Below, piece by piece: positions 51,304-61,249 of a DNA stretch of 64,000 nucleotides. Numbering within the stretch: the stretch's first letter is position 1; each line of letters starts with the position of its first letter. Origin of the DNA: Lachnospiraceae bacterium UBA7076 (GTDB taxonomy: Bacteria; Bacillota; Clostridia; Lachnospirales; Lachnospiraceae); assembly GCA_002493625.1 (NCBI GenBank), contig DKZK01000013.1, forward strand, positions 107,855-171,854, in the 5' to 3' direction. The translations under genes were made by a program, and so were the position numbers. Below the pieces are notes generated by a model. It was not told the origin of the DNA and did no database searches. It saw only the letters and a program-made list of their open reading frames with translations.

Positions 51304-52707
51304 ATGATGAAATGGAATTGTAAAAAACAGCATACGTTAAAAAGCATGGCATTTATTTCCGCGCTGCTTATAGTAACAGGAGCATTTACGGCATGCGGTG
51401 AGCCGGATAAAAAGGATATAGAAAAGGATTTAAGTGTGAATGTGACCTCCGGTTATGCAACAGAAAGTGATGCGGCGCAGGAGGAAATTCCGCAAACCCT
51501 GTCTTATACTGTAATCTCAGGAAGCAGCGGCGCGGTAAAGGTGGAAGCGGAGGTTTGTTCGGACGGCTATGGACAGGTTCCTGCCTATAAGCTTAAGAAA
51601 AGAGATAAAAACGACGAGTGGGTTAAGTCTTATGCAGAAAAGCTGTTTGACAATGGGGAATACATAAACGTAAAGCCATATGATTTTTGCAGTCTTGAGG
51701 AGCTTGAAACTGAGAAGCAGTTTTGGGAGGAACGGCTTATGGACTTGGATGAAAGCAGCAGGGGATATGCCCGCGTAGATACGGAAATAGGTTATCTTTT
51801 GTATAGCATGGAGCATTTTTCAGAGAGTAATTATGTGAAATATCCGGAAAGTCAGCTTGTATTTGAAAGTGATCTTTACAATGATGAGGATGGTACAACA
51901 AGCCATTATGAAGAAGCACGACTCAGAGGCGAGGTGGACGGCGATGTATGGCTCTTGGAGTATCACTACAATGTGTATGATTATAGCGGACAGTTGGAAA
52001 CGAATGTGCCGGTTTTATATGGAAGCTGTGTCGAAAAAATGGATTATCTTTCAGGCAGCTATGGAATGGAGGCCGGAATATATAAAAATAAATGTGACAG
52101 GGAACAGGCAGAAAGTGAAGCAGTAAAACTCCTCGACAGACTTGGTTTCAGCAACATGGAGTGTGTTAAAATGACTGAGCTTCATCCGCATTACAGCTCC
52201 GGGAATGCGGACTATTTAGACGGATATTGTATTATTTACGGACCGTCATTAAATGGTGTGAAAATGTTTTCCTGCGTCGGAAGCGGAGCAAATGCAGATG
52301 GTGAAAATGTCGCTGTGCAGCCATATGTAAGCGTGATTGTAAACAGTGAGGGAGCTTGCAGCTTCTGCATTATGGAGGATTATGTTTTGGAGGGATCTTT
52401 TTCGGAAAATTCTCAGATGCTGAGCTTTTCCCAGATAGATGATATCGCCCATACGGAATTTGAAAAAGAGATGGAGGAGTATCCTCAGATGCAATACGAT
52501 ATAACAAAGGTTAATTTTGAATATCTTTGCGTAACCTATGATGGGATTTCCTATGCAATGATTCCGGTATGGACTTATTATCAGGAATGGATTAATTATG
52601 GCGATACAACCTTATATCCGGTATTAATAGTAAATGCGCTTGACGGAGCCGTTATTGATACCACGTATGTATATGGAAATTGGGAGTATTACTTTATTAT
52701 GCAATAG
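51304..52707 (+). CDS. Array lipoprotein 4
   Basis: 467 residues, very like copies 3 and 5: lipobox AFTAC, ISGSSGAVKVEAEV, KLKKRDKNDEWVKSYAEK, LRGEVDGDVWLLEY, FEYLCVTYDGISYAMIPVWTYY, VNALDGAVI, final VYGNWEYYFIMQ. It starts 52 bp after copy 3 at ATG 51304. Divergence from copy 3 is highest in the central part (residues about 140-260), which suggests different ligands or partners on a common frame. Confidence 0.78.
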   Translation: MMKWNCKKQHTLKSMAFISALLIVTGAFTACGEPDKKDIEKDLSVNVTSGYATESDAAQEEIPQTLSYTVISGSSGAVKVEAEVCSDGYGQVPAYKLKKRDKNDEWVKSYAEKLFDNGEYINVKPYDFCSLEELETEKQFWEERLMDLDESSRGYARVDTEIGYLLYSMEHFSESNYVKYPESQLVFESDLYNDEDGTTSHYEEARLRGEVDGDVWLLEYHYNVYDYSGQLETNVPVLYGSCVEKMDYLSGSYGMEAGIYKNKCDREQAESEAVKLLDRLGFSNMECVKMTELHPHYSSGNADYLDGYCIIYGPSLNGVKMFSCVGSGANADGENVAVQPYVSVIVNSEGACSFCIMEDYVLEGSFSENSQMLSFSQIDDIAHTEFEKEMEEYPQMQYDITKVNFEYLCVTYDGISYAMIPVWTYYQEWINYGDTTLYPVLIVNALDGAVIDTTYVYGNWEYYFIMQ

Positions 52708-52728
52708 TATTATAAAAGGGAGGAACAT

Positions 52729-54126
52729 ATGATGAAACGGAATTGTAAAAAATAGTATACGTTAAAAAGTGCGGCATTTATTTCTTTACTGCTTATAGTT
52801 ACAGGAGTATTTACGGCGTGCGGTAAGGCGGATAAAAAGGATATAGAAAAGGATTTAAGTGAGAATGTGACCTCCGATTATGCAACAGGAAGTGATGCGG
52901 TGCAGGAGGAAATTCCGAAAACCCTGTCTTATACTGTAAACTCAGGAGGCAGCGGCGCGGTAAAGGTAGAAGCGGAGGTTTCTTCGGAAGGCTATGGACA
53001 GGCTACTGCCTATAAGCTTAAGAAAAGAGATAAAAATGACGAGTGGGTTCGCTCCTATGCAGAAAAGCTGTTTGACAACGGGGAATACATAAACGTAAAG
53101 CCATATGGTTTTTGCAGTCTGGAGGAGCTTGAAACTGAAAAGCAGTTTTGGGAGGAGCGCCTTATTGATTTGGATGAAGATAGCACAGGTTATGCTCGCG
53201 TAAAGTCAGAAATAGATGCTCTTGAATATGACATAATAAACTTTTCTGAAAATAACTACGTAAAATATCCGGAAGGGCAGATTATCTTTCAAAATGTCTT
53301 TGACACAGGTTTTGATGAGACAGCACAGTTAAGAGGTGAGGTGGACGGCAATGTATGGCTCTTAAATTACAATCACTGCGTGGATGAGAATGGTAAGGAC
53401 AGTTGGTCACCTGCTTTATATGGCTCCTGCCTTGAAAAAATGAATAGCATTGCATTATTGCAGTATGCGGAGAATGCTGGAAAAAATAAATGTGACAGGA
53501 CACAGGCAGAGACTGAAGCAATAAAACTCATTAACAGACTTGGATTTGACAACATGGAGTGTATTAAAATAACCGAGCTCCTGCCTTATTATAATGCTCC
53601 TGCAGACTGCTTTGACGGATACTGTTTCGTTTATGGCCCATCATTAAATGGTATAAATTTTTTTTCAGGTACCGGAGCCGGTGTAAGTGCAGATGGTGAA
53701 CATATTGCCATACAGCCATATGTAGTCGTACTTGTAAACAGTGAGGGAGCTTACAGCTTTTGCATTATGGAGGATTATGTTATTGAGGATGTGCTTTCGG
53801 AAAATTCTCAAATGCTTAGCTTTCAGCAGATAGATAATATAGCCCATACAGAATTAGAAAAAATGATGGAGGAGCAATATACAGATGGTTACGACGACGC
53901 TGAAAGTAATTTCAGTATAATTAGGGTTGATTTTGAATATCTTTGTGTAACCTATGATGGGATTTCCTATGCAATGATTCCGGTATGGACCTATTACAGG
54001 GAATGGTCTAATGGAGTGGATACAGTGCTAAGACCGGTTGTAATAGTAAATGCGCTTGACGGAGCTGTTATTCCCATTGCGTTTGTAGCCTTCGAATGGG
54101 AGCATTACCAAATTATGAAATATTAA
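52729..54126 (+). pseudogene. Array lipoprotein 5, broken by an amber codon in the signal peptide
   Basis: In the frame ATG 52729 to stop 54126 the gene would encode 465 residues like copies 3 and 4. Codon 9 (52753-52755) is TAG where copies 1-4 have CAG or CAT (NCKKQ against NCKK-stop), a single C-to-T change. The signal peptide and lipobox VFTAC downstream are otherwise intact, and the rest of the frame is open to the end. No ATG, GTG or TTG before the lipobox Cys could restart translation; the first open start in frame (GTG 52867) would give a cytoplasmic 419-residue protein. The preserved frame means the mutation is very recent, a sequencing error, or suppressed. Confidence 0.75.
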
Positions 54127-54154
54127 AGCAATTTTTCTGCGATGTTCTTTTGTA

Positions 54155-54311
54155 AACAGCGCACAGGCAATCTGTGATTGACGAATGGAATAATGACAAG
54201 GAGAAATATTTATCGTATGCGGGAAGGAAGAATCGGCAGACAGGAAAATTCGTGTGCCCATTTTATTATGTATATTGCAATTGGGAATATTATTTTCCTA
54301 TGACGCATTAG
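54155..54311 (+). pseudogene. Remnant of a sixth array lipoprotein
   Basis: Bases 54264-54311 read YYVYCNWEYYFPMTH-stop, matching the ends of copies 3 (YVYSDWEYCFTVGPH) and 4 (YVYGNWEYYFIMQ). Bases about 54155-54205 (GCGCACAGGCAATCTGTGAT and on, with an AAGGAG) resemble the upstream region of copy 3 at 49768. So both ends of another copy remain and about 1.3 kb between has been lost. This explains most of the 228-bp gap before the adaptor gene. Confidence 0.6.
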
Positions 54312-54354
54312 TATCACTATAAAAATGTTCCAAAAAGAGACGAGGTGAAACAAT

Positions 54355-55374
54355 ATGGTAAGAAAATCAAAAAAAATATGTCTGCTGGCAGGCGCAGCAT
54401 TTTTTTCCGTGGCGTTTACAGGGTGTCAGAGCGGGGAAAGCTATGAGAAGCCCAAAGCTGCTATAGAGGAATACCAGCCGTGGACATATGATACGGCTGT
54501 TGTTGCGCGTGGAGACATAGAGCCCTCCATTGAGCTTAAGCTTCGGGCATCGCAAAATGAAAAGAAGACCTATTATCCGCTGCTGGATGAAATGGAGGTT
54601 GAAGCCGTAAATGTTTTAAAGGGTGACGCCGTATCCAAAGGCACGGTTATGGTAACCTTTAAATCAGGCGATTTGGAAGAAAAGATAGAACAATATAAAA
54701 CGAGGCTTGAGGAGGATGAGCTTTTAATTGATCATTATGGAAAGCTTGCTGAGATTGATAAAAATTCTGATTATTCCGGGGATATTAAGTTTGTAAAGGA
54801 CGATATGGAAATTTGCCGTCTGTACATACAGGAGCTTGAGGCAAAGCTTGAGGATTATAACATTGTTGCGGAGGGGGACGGTATTGTCACGGATGTTTCA
54901 CAGCTTCTTGACTATGGGATTGTGGGCACGCAGAACGGAGTTGTGACGGTAAAGTACGGAACGGGGGAATTTGTTGCCGCCACGGAGGCTGATTTTGATT
55001 TTAAGGTGGGCGACGTGTTTGAGGCAACATATGCAAGCGCCATTATAGACGTTCAGCTTACGAAAATTGAAGCGGATGAGGAAAGAGAAGACGGCAGCGG
55101 GATGCAGAAGCTTTATTTTCAGGCAATGACGGATATTGGAAGCGTGGTCTCCTATGATACGGTTTATCTGAATATAAATAAAAACGTAATCAGGGATGTC
55201 CTGTATGTTCCCGAGGAGGCATTGTTTCAGGTGGATGATAAAAATTATGTATATACCATAGATGACAGAAATATGAGACATGGGATAGAGGTAGAAGCAG
55301 GTGATACTGAAAACGGATATACGATAATAAAGTCCGGTCTTTCAGAGGGTGATAGGGTGGTGATTGACAAATGA
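54355..55374 (+). CDS. Lipoprotein membrane-fusion (HlyD/RND adaptor-like) protein
   Basis: 339 residues. Lipobox AFTGC (Cys 23). Adaptor layout: beta/lipoyl half (VARGDIEPSIELKL... VEAVNVLKGDAVSKGTVMVTF), a helical hairpin (about 105-165: LEEKIEQYKTRLEEDELLIDHY), the second lipoyl half (NIVAEGDGIVTDVSQLLDYGIVG), a beta-barrel region, and a membrane-proximal end LYVPEEALFQVDDKNYVYTIDD...GLSEGDRVVI. In Gram-positives such lipoproteins work with MacB-like permeases. ATGA overlap with the next gene. First gene of a five-gene efflux operon. Confidence 0.85.
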   Translation: MVRKSKKICLLAGAAFFSVAFTGCQSGESYEKPKAAIEEYQPWTYDTAVVARGDIEPSIELKLRASQNEKKTYYPLLDEMEVEAVNVLKGDAVSKGTVMVTFKSGDLEEKIEQYKTRLEEDELLIDHYGKLAEIDKNSDYSGDIKFVKDDMEICRLYIQELEAKLEDYNIVAEGDGIVTDVSQLLDYGIVGTQNGVVTVKYGTGEFVAATEADFDFKVGDVFEATYASAIIDVQLTKIEADEEREDGSGMQKLYFQAMTDIGSVVSYDTVYLNINKNVIRDVLYVPEEALFQVDDKNYVYTIDDRNMRHGIEVEAGDTENGYTIIKSGLSEGDRVVIDK

Positions 55375-57680
55375 AAAAGAAACATATGAGACTGATTTCC
55401 GGTATTCTTTTGCTGGCGCTCGTTATTGCAGGGTGTGGAAGCAAAATTCCTGAGGCGCCTGCTCTCATAGAGCCCCTTGCGGCAAATGAGTCCTTCAGAC
55501 CCGTAAGGTATGGAGATGTAGGCTTAAACAGAAAAATGTCAGGAATCCTTATGGGTATGGTTTCACCTGAGGAGTATTGTCATTTCTTCCTAACGGCGGT
55601 TGAGATAAGCGAGGTGTCCGTAAGTGTGGGCGATTACGTTTCAGCGGGAGACGTCCTTGCCGTTGCGGATGTTGAATCGGTAAGGGAAATGATTGATGAC
55701 CTGAATTTGCAGCTTGCAAATCTGGCAAGCTGTCATGAGACAGAGGAAAATATATACAGCCTTACAAGAAAAAAGCTGGAATATGAAAGGCTCGCTTTTG
55801 CGGAAAAAGGCGATATTACCGGTGCGACGGCAAAGGAAGCCGAGATAGGTATTCTGGATGAGAACAGAAGATACAGCAGCATGTTATATGAGCACAAGGT
55901 TGGTGACATAAAGGAGGATATAGCTAAAAAGCAGGACATTATAAGTGACGGCACGCTTAGGGCAAGGGTAAGCGGACGGGTTGTTTACTGTAAGGATTTA
56001 TCGGAGGGAAGAAATACAACAGTAGATGAAAATGTCGTGGTGATTGCGGACTATGATGACTGTCATATTGAAGTGGCTGATATGGGAAGTATAGGTACGA
56101 CGGTTATAGACTTTGACCCTTCAAAATATGAAATGATTTATACTGTTAAAAACGGCCAGAAAAAATATCTTGACGAGTATGCCTACAGCAAGTCTGAGAA
56201 AATAGTCATAGAAAACAAGGATGCAAATCCGCCTGCCAGATTTCGTTATGCTGACGGTACCAAGCCCGGAAATGCAGGCGAGACGGTTCCCATATTTTTT
56301 ATCATGTATGGAAAGGAAAATGTGCTGCGTATTGAAAAAGAGTCTCTTTTCGAGGATGGCGACGGGGATTATGTATATGTGAAAACGGAAACCGGAAAAG
56401 AGAAAAGATATGTGGAGCTGGGCACTGAGGATAAATGCTATAAGGAGGTTATAAGCGGTTTATCCGAGGGCGAGCTTGTATATTACAGCGCGGAGCAGGT
56501 TATGCCGGATAAATATGATGAATATGCGGTAAGCGAGGGCACCTATGAGGAAAAAAAGAGGCTTGATAAATATGCCATAGAAACCTCCGCTGCGGCAGCA
56601 TATTATTCGGAGTATGAGGGAGTGCTTTCCGATTTCCGATTTAATGCAGGCGATTATGTAAATGCAGGCGATGTGATTTGTGAGATAAAAACCGATCAGG
56701 GAAACGCCGTGCTTACGGAAATGAAAAACTCAATTGATAAATTAAGCGCACAGTATAACACTGCAATAAAATCATATGATGAACAGCTTGCGGCGGTAGA
56801 TGAGCAGATATATGAGCTGGATAATCCGGTGGAACCGGAGGCGCCGGAGGAGGAAACGCCGGGGGATGAAACGGCTACCGGAAGCGATGCTGATACGGCC
56901 ACACCCGGTGACGCCGAGGAGGAATATGTAAATCCTTATGCAAGAGATATACTTGACTGTGAACGGCAGATAATCGGGCTGCGAAAAAAGCTTGAAAACA
57001 TAAACTATGAATATCAGCTTTCCGGTCTTCGGGAGGAGTATGAGAAAATAAGCAAAGGAAACGACGGCAACGGAAGCATTTCCGTTTATGCAAATGCAAG
57101 CGGAACAATAACGGAAATTTCCGGAGACAGCGGAAGAAAAATACATGCAGGAACAAAGCTGTTTTCCATAAACACACCGTCAAGTCCGCGTGTCAGCATA
57201 AACGCAACATCATTGGGACTGGGACAGAAGGTTACATTAAAGGATGAAAATGACAAAATATATTACGGAGAAATAGTATGCGCAAGCACAGATGGGAAAA
57301 GCTATGTAACGACAGTGAACAATAAGGTTTACATAACGTCAAATGTGTCGCTGAAGAACAGTAAAAAATCCTATATAAGCATGGAGGACGAAGGATTTTA
57401 TGAGCTTGACGGCACAAACACAAAAATGAGTGTGCAGTATTCAGTATGTACGATACCGGGTTGTGTTGTGCTGCCCGGAAAGGGGGCTGTCTATCAGGAG
57501 ACAGACAAGGAAAGCGGTGATGTAAGGTACTATGTCTGGAAGATTGCGGATGATACGCTTATAAAGCAGTATATAACCTTAGGAAGTCAGACGGACGGAG
57601 ACAAGATTTGTGTCATTGAGGGCTTATCCGAGGGCGACGTAGTTGCAGTGGAACCATTAACCGGGCAGATGGAGGAATAA
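55371..57680 (+). CDS. Double adaptor lipoprotein of ABC efflux system
   Basis: 769 residues, twice the usual adaptor size. Lipobox VIAGC (Cys 22). First adaptor unit about 45-385: VSVGDYVSAGDVLAVADVES, helical hairpin, LRARVSGRVVYCKDLSEG, and end IEKESLFEDGDGDYVYVKTE...GLSEGELVYY. Second unit about 405-765: EGVLSDFRFNAGDYVNAGDVICEIKTD, long helical hairpin (about 440-570) holding an acidic Pro/Glu/Thr insertion (EPEAPEEETPGDETATGSD), ISVYANASGTITEI, and VLPGKGAVYQETDKESGDVRYYVWKI...GLSEGDVVAVEPL. The two units probably arose by internal duplication or gene fusion. The permease gene follows after 2 bp. Confidence 0.85.
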   Translation: MKKKHMRLISGILLLALVIAGCGSKIPEAPALIEPLAANESFRPVRYGDVGLNRKMSGILMGMVSPEEYCHFFLTAVEISEVSVSVGDYVSAGDVLAVADVESVREMIDDLNLQLANLASCHETEENIYSLTRKKLEYERLAFAEKGDITGATAKEAEIGILDENRRYSSMLYEHKVGDIKEDIAKKQDIISDGTLRARVSGRVVYCKDLSEGRNTTVDENVVVIADYDDCHIEVADMGSIGTTVIDFDPSKYEMIYTVKNGQKKYLDEYAYSKSEKIVIENKDANPPARFRYADGTKPGNAGETVPIFFIMYGKENVLRIEKESLFEDGDGDYVYVKTETGKEKRYVELGTEDKCYKEVISGLSEGELVYYSAEQVMPDKYDEYAVSEGTYEEKKRLDKYAIETSAAAAYYSEYEGVLSDFRFNAGDYVNAGDVICEIKTDQGNAVLTEMKNSIDKLSAQYNTAIKSYDEQLAAVDEQIYELDNPVEPEAPEEETPGDETATGSDADTATPGDAEEEYVNPYARDILDCERQIIGLRKKLENINYEYQLSGLREEYEKISKGNDGNGSISVYANASGTITEISGDSGRKIHAGTKLFSINTPSSPRVSINATSLGLGQKVTLKDENDKIYYGEIVCASTDGKSYVTTVNNKVYITSNVSLKNSKKSYISMEDEGFYELDGTNTKMSVQYSVCTIPGCVVLPGKGAVYQETDKESGDVRYYVWKIADDTLIKQYITLGSQTDGDKICVIEGLSEGDVVAVEPLTGQMEE

Positions 57681-57682
57681 CA

Positions 57683-60550
57683 ATGTTTAAACTGATAAGG
57701 CAAAAAATGAAAAATAAACGCTGGCTTACGGCATGCCTTACGCTTGGCATGACGTTTCTTGTGGCAATTTTTGTATGCCAGCCCATGTTTGAAAAGGGAG
57801 CATTAAATATGCTGCTTCGTTCAAGCTTTTATGATTACACTATAAGCGAGAATAAATATCCGGCGGTTATCGGACGTGAGGACTCCAAAAAAGGCGAAGA
57901 TGGGGATTTGGAGGCTGTTTTAAATGAGATAGACGGATATGACAGGACATGGTTTAAATATCTGGCGGATACGGATGCGCTGGAAATTCAGACGAGGGTA
58001 AAGCTCACAGAGATGGCATCGACAGGTTTTTACGGAAACCGTACACATTACATGGCACTAAGCTATATGCCTGAATTTGGACAGCACATAACAATGGCTG
58101 ACGGACAATTTTATGACAGTGAATTTGATACCGCAGAGCCTGCTGAGGGAAATAATGAGTATGCCATGACACAGGTTATGTCTGCAATCGACGACGGATG
58201 TTATCCCTGTCTTATTTCCCAGAAAATAATGAACGAGAGAGGCTTTGTGGTGGGTGAAACGCTTACCTTTGATATGTGGAAGAATAAAGATGGGGAAAAG
58301 CTTAAGGTTGTTGTTTCCGGTATATATAAGGAAAAGGATATATATGACAGCTTCTGGTACATAGAGCCGGATGAATTTAAAAACGAGATGTTTATATCAA
58401 GGGAGGCAATGAACGCCATATTGGAGGAATATTCCTGCAACGGTATGAGCTACATTCATTATGTCATGCTTGACTATGACGACATAACAAGTAATAATGT
58501 TGAAGCTGTTAAGGATTACATAGAGCAGTTTGCTTCCATTGACCCGAATTTTGTCGTTACATTTTTGCCGCTTCTTGAAAATTACATGTCCGGTAAGAAG
58601 ACAATCGGAACCCTGCTCTGGGTATTGCAGCTTCCTATACTTGGCATGGTGCTTGCGTTTATATACATGGTTTCTTCACAGATAGCGGAAAGTGAGAAAA
58701 ATGAGATAGCCATGCAGAGAAGCAGGGGACTCAGCAGATTTCAGATTATTGCTGAGTACATGGTGCAATGCGGTATTCTTGCATTGTACGGACTTATACT
58801 TGGTCTGCCCCTTGGCTACGGACTTTGCAAGCTGTGCGCAGGGACAACGGATTTTCTTACCTTTGACGGCGGTGGCGCTTATCTTTATGGCTTTACGCCT
58901 AAGATGCTTGTATTTGGATGCATTGCAGTTGTTTTGGGCGCCATTGTCATAATCATTCCGATTGTGTCATACTCAAAAATAACCATAGTCGAGCATAAAA
59001 ACCTGAATGCCGCAAGAGGAAAAGCATTGTGGGAACGCTTTTTCATAGATATTATTTTACTTGGCACGTCACTGTACCTGCTGCGCAATTTTAATATACA
59101 GAAGGAAAGAATCAGATTTGATGTAATGATGGGAAATAAGATGGATCCCCTTATCTTTCTGGATTCCACCCTTTTTATAATCGGTTTTGGGCTTCTTGCC
59201 TTAAGACTGTCCCATTATCTTGTAAGACTTGTATACAGGATTGGAAAAAAGAAATGGCGTCCTGCCATGTACGCTTCCTTTTTGCAGATTACGAGAACCT
59301 TTGGAAAACAGGGCTTTATATCCGTGTTTATGATACTTACGGTTGCCATGGGACTTTTTAATGCCAATACTGCAAGAACAATAAACCAGAATAATGAGGA
59401 CAGGCTTACATATGGCGACGGAGCAGATGCAGTCATAACGGAACGGTGGGTAATGAGAACCTTTAAGGACACAAGGAACACCACGGATTATAAATACGAG
59501 GAGCCTGATTACGGAAGGTTTGAACTGCTTGAAAACAGCAGTATGGTGGCAAATCAGACAAGGGTGCTCAGGCTTGACAATACGGACATTTCAAAGGACG
59601 GGATAAGCAACAAGGTTACATTGATGGGAATTTACAGCAAGGAGTTTGGAGAGACTGCAAACTTTAAGGATGAGCTGAATAAGGATGTACACTGGTATAC
59701 ATATCTGAATGAGCTTGCGTCAAATCCTGACGGTCTTATTATATCCTCCAATCTGGCGAAGCTATATGAGCTTCAGATTGGGGATGCCATATCACTTTCC
59801 CGTATGGGTGATACGTTTTCTTTTTCTGACAGATTCAGGGGCAGCATGACCGGCGTTGTATGCGCCATTGTGGATGACTGGCCGGGATATGAGCGCTATT
59901 ACTATGAGGAGGGCGAGGAAAAGGAACGCTATCTGGTAGTTGCAAACTTTCCAAAGGTTGTAAACGCATATCAGATTGCGCCGTATGAGGTCTGGGTAAG
60001 GCTGAATGGCGATGTGGATATAGAGGAATTTGAAGCGCTTCTTGATGCAAATAAAATTGTGCCTAAGGATTTAACGCTGCTGCAAAAGGATATTTCAGAC
60101 ATGAAGCAGCAGCCGCTTATACAGATTACAAACGGAATGTTTACCCTCAGCTTTATAATCGCACTTGTGCTTTGCGCCCTTGGCTTCCTTATATACTGGA
60201 TATCCTCCATAAAACAGAGAGAGCTGTTGTTCGGTGTTTACCGCGCTATGGGACTTCCTGTAAAGGAATTAAATGCCATGCTTACAAACGAGCATATTTT
60301 CTCAACATTTTTATCCGTTCTGGCAGGCGGAGGTGTGGGTATGGTATCAACACAGATGTTTGTAAAGCTTTTTGGAATCGTGTACCTGCCGGAAAAGCAT
60401 AACCTTGACATATATATATATTTCCAGATGGGTGATATTATGAAGCTTGCTGTTGTTGTCGCGCTTATGATTATTGTATGTATGCTTATTTTAAGGAGAC
60501 TGATTCGGTCATTGAATATTACGCAGGCTCTTAAGCTTGGTGAGGAATAG
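57683..60550 (+). CDS. Large FtsX-type ABC permease
   Basis: 955 residues. N-terminal helix (about 14-33), extracytoplasmic domain, FtsX domain 1 (about 310-450; EKNEIAMQRSRGLSRFQIIAEY), further helices (about 455-560), a second extracytoplasmic domain (about 570-800), and FtsX domain 2 (about 810-945; KQRELLFGVYRAMGLPVKELNAM). The pattern is that of full-length MacB-like exporters. It shares an operon with two ATPases, so the two FtsX halves may pair with different ATPase subunits. GAATAGGAGG leads into the first ATPase gene 9 bp later. Confidence 0.9.
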   Translation: MFKLIRQKMKNKRWLTACLTLGMTFLVAIFVCQPMFEKGALNMLLRSSFYDYTISENKYPAVIGREDSKKGEDGDLEAVLNEIDGYDRTWFKYLADTDALEIQTRVKLTEMASTGFYGNRTHYMALSYMPEFGQHITMADGQFYDSEFDTAEPAEGNNEYAMTQVMSAIDDGCYPCLISQKIMNERGFVVGETLTFDMWKNKDGEKLKVVVSGIYKEKDIYDSFWYIEPDEFKNEMFISREAMNAILEEYSCNGMSYIHYVMLDYDDITSNNVEAVKDYIEQFASIDPNFVVTFLPLLENYMSGKKTIGTLLWVLQLPILGMVLAFIYMVSSQIAESEKNEIAMQRSRGLSRFQIIAEYMVQCGILALYGLILGLPLGYGLCKLCAGTTDFLTFDGGGAYLYGFTPKMLVFGCIAVVLGAIVIIIPIVSYSKITIVEHKNLNAARGKALWERFFIDIILLGTSLYLLRNFNIQKERIRFDVMMGNKMDPLIFLDSTLFIIGFGLLALRLSHYLVRLVYRIGKKKWRPAMYASFLQITRTFGKQGFISVFMILTVAMGLFNANTARTINQNNEDRLTYGDGADAVITERWVMRTFKDTRNTTDYKYEEPDYGRFELLENSSMVANQTRVLRLDNTDISKDGISNKVTLMGIYSKEFGETANFKDELNKDVHWYTYLNELASNPDGLIISSNLAKLYELQIGDAISLSRMGDTFSFSDRFRGSMTGVVCAIVDDWPGYERYYYEEGEEKERYLVVANFPKVVNAYQIAPYEVWVRLNGDVDIEEFEALLDANKIVPKDLTLLQKDISDMKQQPLIQITNGMFTLSFIIALVLCALGFLIYWISSIKQRELLFGVYRAMGLPVKELNAMLTNEHIFSTFLSVLAGGGVGMVSTQMFVKLFGIVYLPEKHNLDIYIYFQMGDIMKLAVVVALMIIVCMLILRRLIRSLNITQALKLGEE

Positions 60551-60559
60551 GAGGCACAT

Positions 60560-61249
60560 ATGGATAATATTATAATTGCAGAAAATGTAAAAAGGTGCTT
60601 TCGGCTTGGGGACGGAGAAGATTTTTATGCCTTAAAGGGTGTTGACATTGATATACCGAGAGGAACGCTTACCATACTTAAGGGAAGATCGGGCTCGGGA
60701 AAAACAACGCTGCTTAATGCTCTAAGCACTCTTGATACGCCCACGGAGGGGGAAATCTTTTTTGACGGAGTAAGCTGCGCGGATATGTCGGAAGCCGATA
60801 AGGAGGCGTTAAGGAGAAAGGATATAGGCTTTGTTTTCCAGTCAGTGGCGCTTATACCGATTATGAATGCTTACGAGAATGTTGATTTTTCCTTAAGGCT
60901 TGCGCAGTGCGAGGAGGAACGGAGCAGCCGGATAAAGAAAGTACTTTCCCTTGTTGGCATGCAGGAGCGCATGCTTCATATGCCCGGACAGATGTCGGGA
61001 GGCGAGCAGCAGAGAATTGCAATCGCGCGCGCTGTTGCGCCGAAGCCAAAGGTCATATTTGCAGATGAACCTACGGGAGCTCTTGATACGGATACGGGAC
61101 TGAAATGTATGGCGCTTTTTAAAAACCTTATAACGCATGAGGGTGTAACGATAGTCATGACAACCCATGACCCGAACCTTATGGAGCTTGGGGATGTTAT
61201 ATATGAGATGGAGGATGGTGAGATTATTGACAGAAGAAGCAATATATAA
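60560..61249 (+). CDS. MacB-type ABC ATPase, first of pair
   Basis: 229 residues. Walker A GRSGSGKTT near residue 42, Q-loop FVFQSVALIPIMNAYENV, signature MSGGEQQRIAIARAV, Walker B VIFADEPTGALDTDT, H-loop TTHDPNLMELGD. All catalytic motifs are intact. Its end overlaps the second ATPase gene. It powers the permease encoded just upstream. Confidence 0.93.
   Translation: MDNIIIAENVKRCFRLGDGEDFYALKGVDIDIPRGTLTILKGRSGSGKTTLLNALSTLDTPTEGEIFFDGVSCADMSEADKEALRRKDIGFVFQSVALIPIMNAYENVDFSLRLAQCEEERSSRIKKVLSLVGMQERMLHMPGQMSGGEQQRIAIARAVAPKPKVIFADEPTGALDTDTGLKCMALFKNLITHEGVTIVMTTHDPNLMELGDVIYEMEDGEIIDRRSNI

Noticed and set aside
52867..54126. Functional cytoplasmic 419-residue protein starting at GTG 52867
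   Set aside because: The start lies just after the lipobox of the broken copy and has no proper Shine-Dalgarno; it is better read as the body of the interrupted lipoprotein.
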